Shown here: one piece after another, positions 62,020 to 64,000 of the stretch
Layout: every line of letters begins with the position of its first letter
Numbering within the stretch: the stretch's first letter is position 1
Source of the DNA: Pseudovibrio sp. M1P-2-3
Lineage (GTDB): Bacteria > Pseudomonadota > Alphaproteobacteria > Rhizobiales > Stappiaceae
NCBI RefSeq assembly: GCF_031501865.1
Contig: NZ_JARRCW010000001.1
Span: 2,811,001 to 2,875,000 of the forward strand
Length of the DNA stretch: 64,000 nt
Reading direction: 5' to 3'
Position numbers and translations under genes: made by a program
Notes under the pieces: generated by a model
What the model saw: only the letters and a program-made list of their open reading frames with translations
Databases searched by the model: none
What the model was told of the DNA's origin: nothing

Positions 62020-63696
62020 TTAGGTGACGTGGTTCGAACGAATGTGAACGTTGAACTTACCAGTTGGAGCATAAAGGCCCTTGATCCGGGTTTTCTCTTC
62101 AAGGGTGTCAGCGTCGTAAACAACGATTTCACCGTTTGGCTCTAAAGAGTCGCCCATATTCCAGTTGGATACCCAAACTTCAGTGCCGTCTGCATTGAAC
62201 TCGAAGTGAACAGCGGCATTGCCCTCTGTTTCGGTGATGGTGATTGTTTTCACAATCTCACCGGTTTCTTTCGAGATCACCTGAACAGCCTGCTGAATTT
62301 CAGGATCTGGATGTTTGGTCTGGTCAGCCCAAACGTACTTGGAGTTCGGATGTGTACGAATGAAGAGGCCCGGGCCGTCTGTTTCAACTTCGTAACACTT
62401 CTTCCAAGCCTCGTCCGGACGGCCTGCTGGGTCGTTCGCCCAGACTGAGACAGTACCAACACCGAGGTGGGTTGTGCCTGCAACAGGACCACACTTAGGA
62501 TCGTTCCAGTTCGCACCAGGTCCCGGGTGTGGAAGCGCTGCAACATCGATCATTGCTTCAAGCTTGCGATCTTTGGTGTCGACAACAACCATTTTATTGG
62601 ATGCGTTGGCAGCAATCTGGAAGTAGCGACCTGTAGGATCGAAGAAGCCATCATGAAGGAAGTGAGCAGAGTCAATCTTGTCGATACGAAGATTATCGAT
62701 ATCGGAGTAATCGACCTGCCACATCTGGCCAAGTTCTTTAACAGCAACCAGCCATGTAGGCTCATTTGGAGTTGTGTAGATAGCGGCCACACGGCTTTCT
62801 TCTACATAATCTCCGTTCAGGTTCACGCCACGGGTCGAAACAACCTTAAGCGGTTCCATGGTCACTGCATCAGAAATCACGAAGTGTGGAGGCCAGTAAG
62901 CACCGCCGATGATGTACTTGCCATCGCCGGAAATGGCCACATCGCGGGCGTCGTAGGCAACAGTCACTTCAGAGACAAGCATCTTGTCTGGTGTTTGCCA
63001 GAGGTCGATCTTGGTCATCTTGCCATCACGGCCCATGGTGTACCAGAAGCGGCCTGGCTGCTCCGGTTCTTCCAGTTTGTGATGCTCGGATGCCTTGATC
63101 ACATGCACCGCATAACCGGTTGGAATGTGAACCAGAACTTCCTTGGTGTCGCCGTCGATGACTGCAACTTTACCCGCGTCACGCTCGATCACAACAAAGA
63201 AGTTTTCCCAGTTGCGGCCATGCAGAGGCTTATCAGGATAATCCTTTTCTTCCACATAGACCTTACGGGTCTGCTTCATCTGGTTGAGCGACATTTCAGG
63301 CGGCTTTGGCGGTTCCAACATAATGTAGGTCGCCATATCCTTGATTTCTTGCTCGGTCAGGATTTCCGAGAAGTTGTTCATGCCGCCTTCGGTTCCCCAA
63401 GAGATAATTTTCTCTAGGCGATCCTGGCCAAGCTGAAGAGTCCCTCCTTCTGTGACGGTGCCATCTGCGGCGGTTTTCTTCCAATGAGGCTCAAGGTTCT
63501 TACCTGTAGCCCCTTTACGAAGAACACCATGACAGCCCGCACACTGTTCAAAATAAAGCTGCTTGGAGCGCTCGAACGCTTCCTCGCTTAAGGTTGGTCC
63601 TTCTGCAAAAGCTGGCGCCGTTGCACTGCCTAACAGGAGCGCAAGGCTGGCCGCCATCGCGAAACCCGATCCTCGTCTCTTTGCTGGTTGTGACAT
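62020..63696 (-). CDS. nirS: Cytochrome cd1 nitrite reductase
   Basis: The 558-residue precursor has a signal peptide ending PAFAEG. The cytochrome c domain has CAGCH (C52-H56). The eight-bladed d1 propeller (about residues 160-558) includes the typical HFLHDGFFDPTGRYFQIAANASN and the C-terminal AVHFEFNADGTEVWVS. It reduces nitrite to NO in the periplasm using hemes c and d1. It is the first gene after an FNR-like box (63755). A second-copy NirN and NirF in the same cluster share the propeller. No nirM cytochrome is adjacent. Confidence 0.97.
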   Translation of the reverse strand: MSQPAKRRGSGFAMAASLALLLGSATAPAFAEGPTLSEEAFERSKQLYFEQCAGCHGVLRKGATGKNLEPHWKKTAADGTVTEGGTLQLGQDRLEKIISWGTEGGMNNFSEILTEQEIKDMATYIMLEPPKPPEMSLNQMKQTRKVYVEEKDYPDKPLHGRNWENFFVVIERDAGKVAVIDGDTKEVLVHIPTGYAVHVIKASEHHKLEEPEQPGRFWYTMGRDGKMTKIDLWQTPDKMLVSEVTVAYDARDVAISGDGKYIIGGAYWPPHFVISDAVTMEPLKVVSTRGVNLNGDYVEESRVAAIYTTPNEPTWLVAVKELGQMWQVDYSDIDNLRIDKIDSAHFLHDGFFDPTGRYFQIAANASNKMVVVDTKDRKLEAMIDVAALPHPGPGANWNDPKCGPVAGTTHLGVGTVSVWANDPAGRPDEAWKKCYEVETDGPGLFIRTHPNSKYVWADQTKHPDPEIQQAVQVISKETGEIVKTITITETEGNAAVHFEFNADGTEVWVSNWNMGDSLEPNGEIVVYDADTLEEKTRIKGLYAPTGKFNVHIRSNHVT

Positions 63697-63754
63697 TTCA
63701 AACTCCGTTGCTGGTGAGGCCTGCTCACAGTGAGTTGAACGGAGCGACGACTCC

Positions 63755-63768
63755 TTGACTTAAGTTAA
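63755..63768. promoter_or_regulatory. FNR/NNR-type box upstream of nirS
   Basis: TTGACTTAAGTTAA matches TTGAC-N4-GTCAA at all but one defined position. It lies 59 bases before the nirS ATG, a position suited to class II activation. Confidence 0.7.
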
Positions 63769-64000
63769 GACCACAACCGCGAGTGGATATCCCAATAGGA
63801 CAACCAGCTAGAAACCAAAGAAAACTAAGGGAGTTCACGCAGGGTGTGACAGATTGACCTCCAGAAGAAAGCATGAGGATAAATACTCTTTGAAAAGCAA
63901 AGGAGCGCACCTGCTCTACTTCCTTTTGACCTCGTTTTGACAAAGAACACGTAATCGATTCGCCCTAGTGGTTTTTCCAGATCACAGAGTGTCCTTTTGA
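63769..64000. other. Region upstream of nirS to the window edge
   Basis: No supportable gene start or coding frame was seen here. It may hold the end or promoter of the gene beyond the window. Confidence 0.4.

Noticed and set aside
62467-63417. A 316-codon plus-strand frame opposite nirS
   Set aside because: Antisense shadow of nirS; no start signal or domain.
63725-63943. A 72-codon minus-strand frame upstream of nirS
   Set aside because: It overlaps the FNR-type box and likely nirS promoter and has no ribosome-binding site.

Overview
This window is a chromosomal segment of an alphaproteobacterium, most likely a marine, denitrifying member of the Hyphomicrobiales/Stappiaceae (Pseudovibrio-like). 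That placement is inferred from several things: three Omp2-type porins with a conserved Cys pair, RirA-like iron boxes (TGA-N9-TCA), a phnCDE1E2 transporter, intergenic palindromes of a rhizobial style, and the composition of the nir and nos clusters. No rRNA, tRNA, CRISPR array or insertion sequence was seen.

Layout. 0-3.4 kb: a Slt-type lytic transglycosylase and an alpha/beta hydrolase. 3.4-8.3 kb: three tandem minus-strand porins. 8.7-14.6 kb: an NDP-forming acyl-CoA synthetase and a large hybrid sensor kinase. 15.1-20.3 kb: a solitary 1740-residue DUF4011 SF1 helicase with a C-terminal Vsr/MTES_1575-like nuclease, the best candidate for a defence gene. 20.5-24.9 kb: a TetR regulator divergent from a thiolase / thioesterase / MFS / alpha-beta hydrolase operon, with two matching palindromic operators between them. 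25.0-27.8 kb: a heme-degrading monooxygenase and a TonB-dependent heme receptor, both preceded by RirA-like boxes. 27.9-28.4 kb: a gene-free, strongly structured GC-rich block, a candidate ncRNA or repeat. 28.5-32.6 kb: the class Ib ribonucleotide reductase operon nrdHIEF behind a cobalamin riboswitch. 33.2-36.8 kb: a small RTX protein, a DUF2946-like protein and a PepSY membrane protein. 37.0-40.5 kb: phnDCEE. 40.7-43.3 kb: a 21-repeat Sel1 protein.

43.4-63.7 kb is a minus-strand denitrification island. An FNR/NNR-type box at 51448 precedes a Cys-rich DUF2946-like gene and nosRZDFYL, which encode nitrous-oxide reductase and its maturation. A second box at 63755 precedes nirS (cytochrome cd1 nitrite reductase), a NirT-like multiheme fusion protein and a cupredoxin. 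A third at 59538 precedes nirE-C-F-DL-G-H-J-N, a CbiX-like chelatase and a small membrane protein. This third operon encodes nearly the whole heme d1 pathway: SUMT, then a CbiX-type candidate ferrochelatase, decarboxylase NirDLGH, radical SAM NirJ, NirF and NirN. No precorrin-2 dehydrogenase, nor genes, nosX/apbE or FNR/NNR regulator gene lies in the window.

Starts were chosen from ribosome-binding sites, signal peptides and operon overlaps. All functional assignments come from reading the sequence and recalling families; no database search was run.
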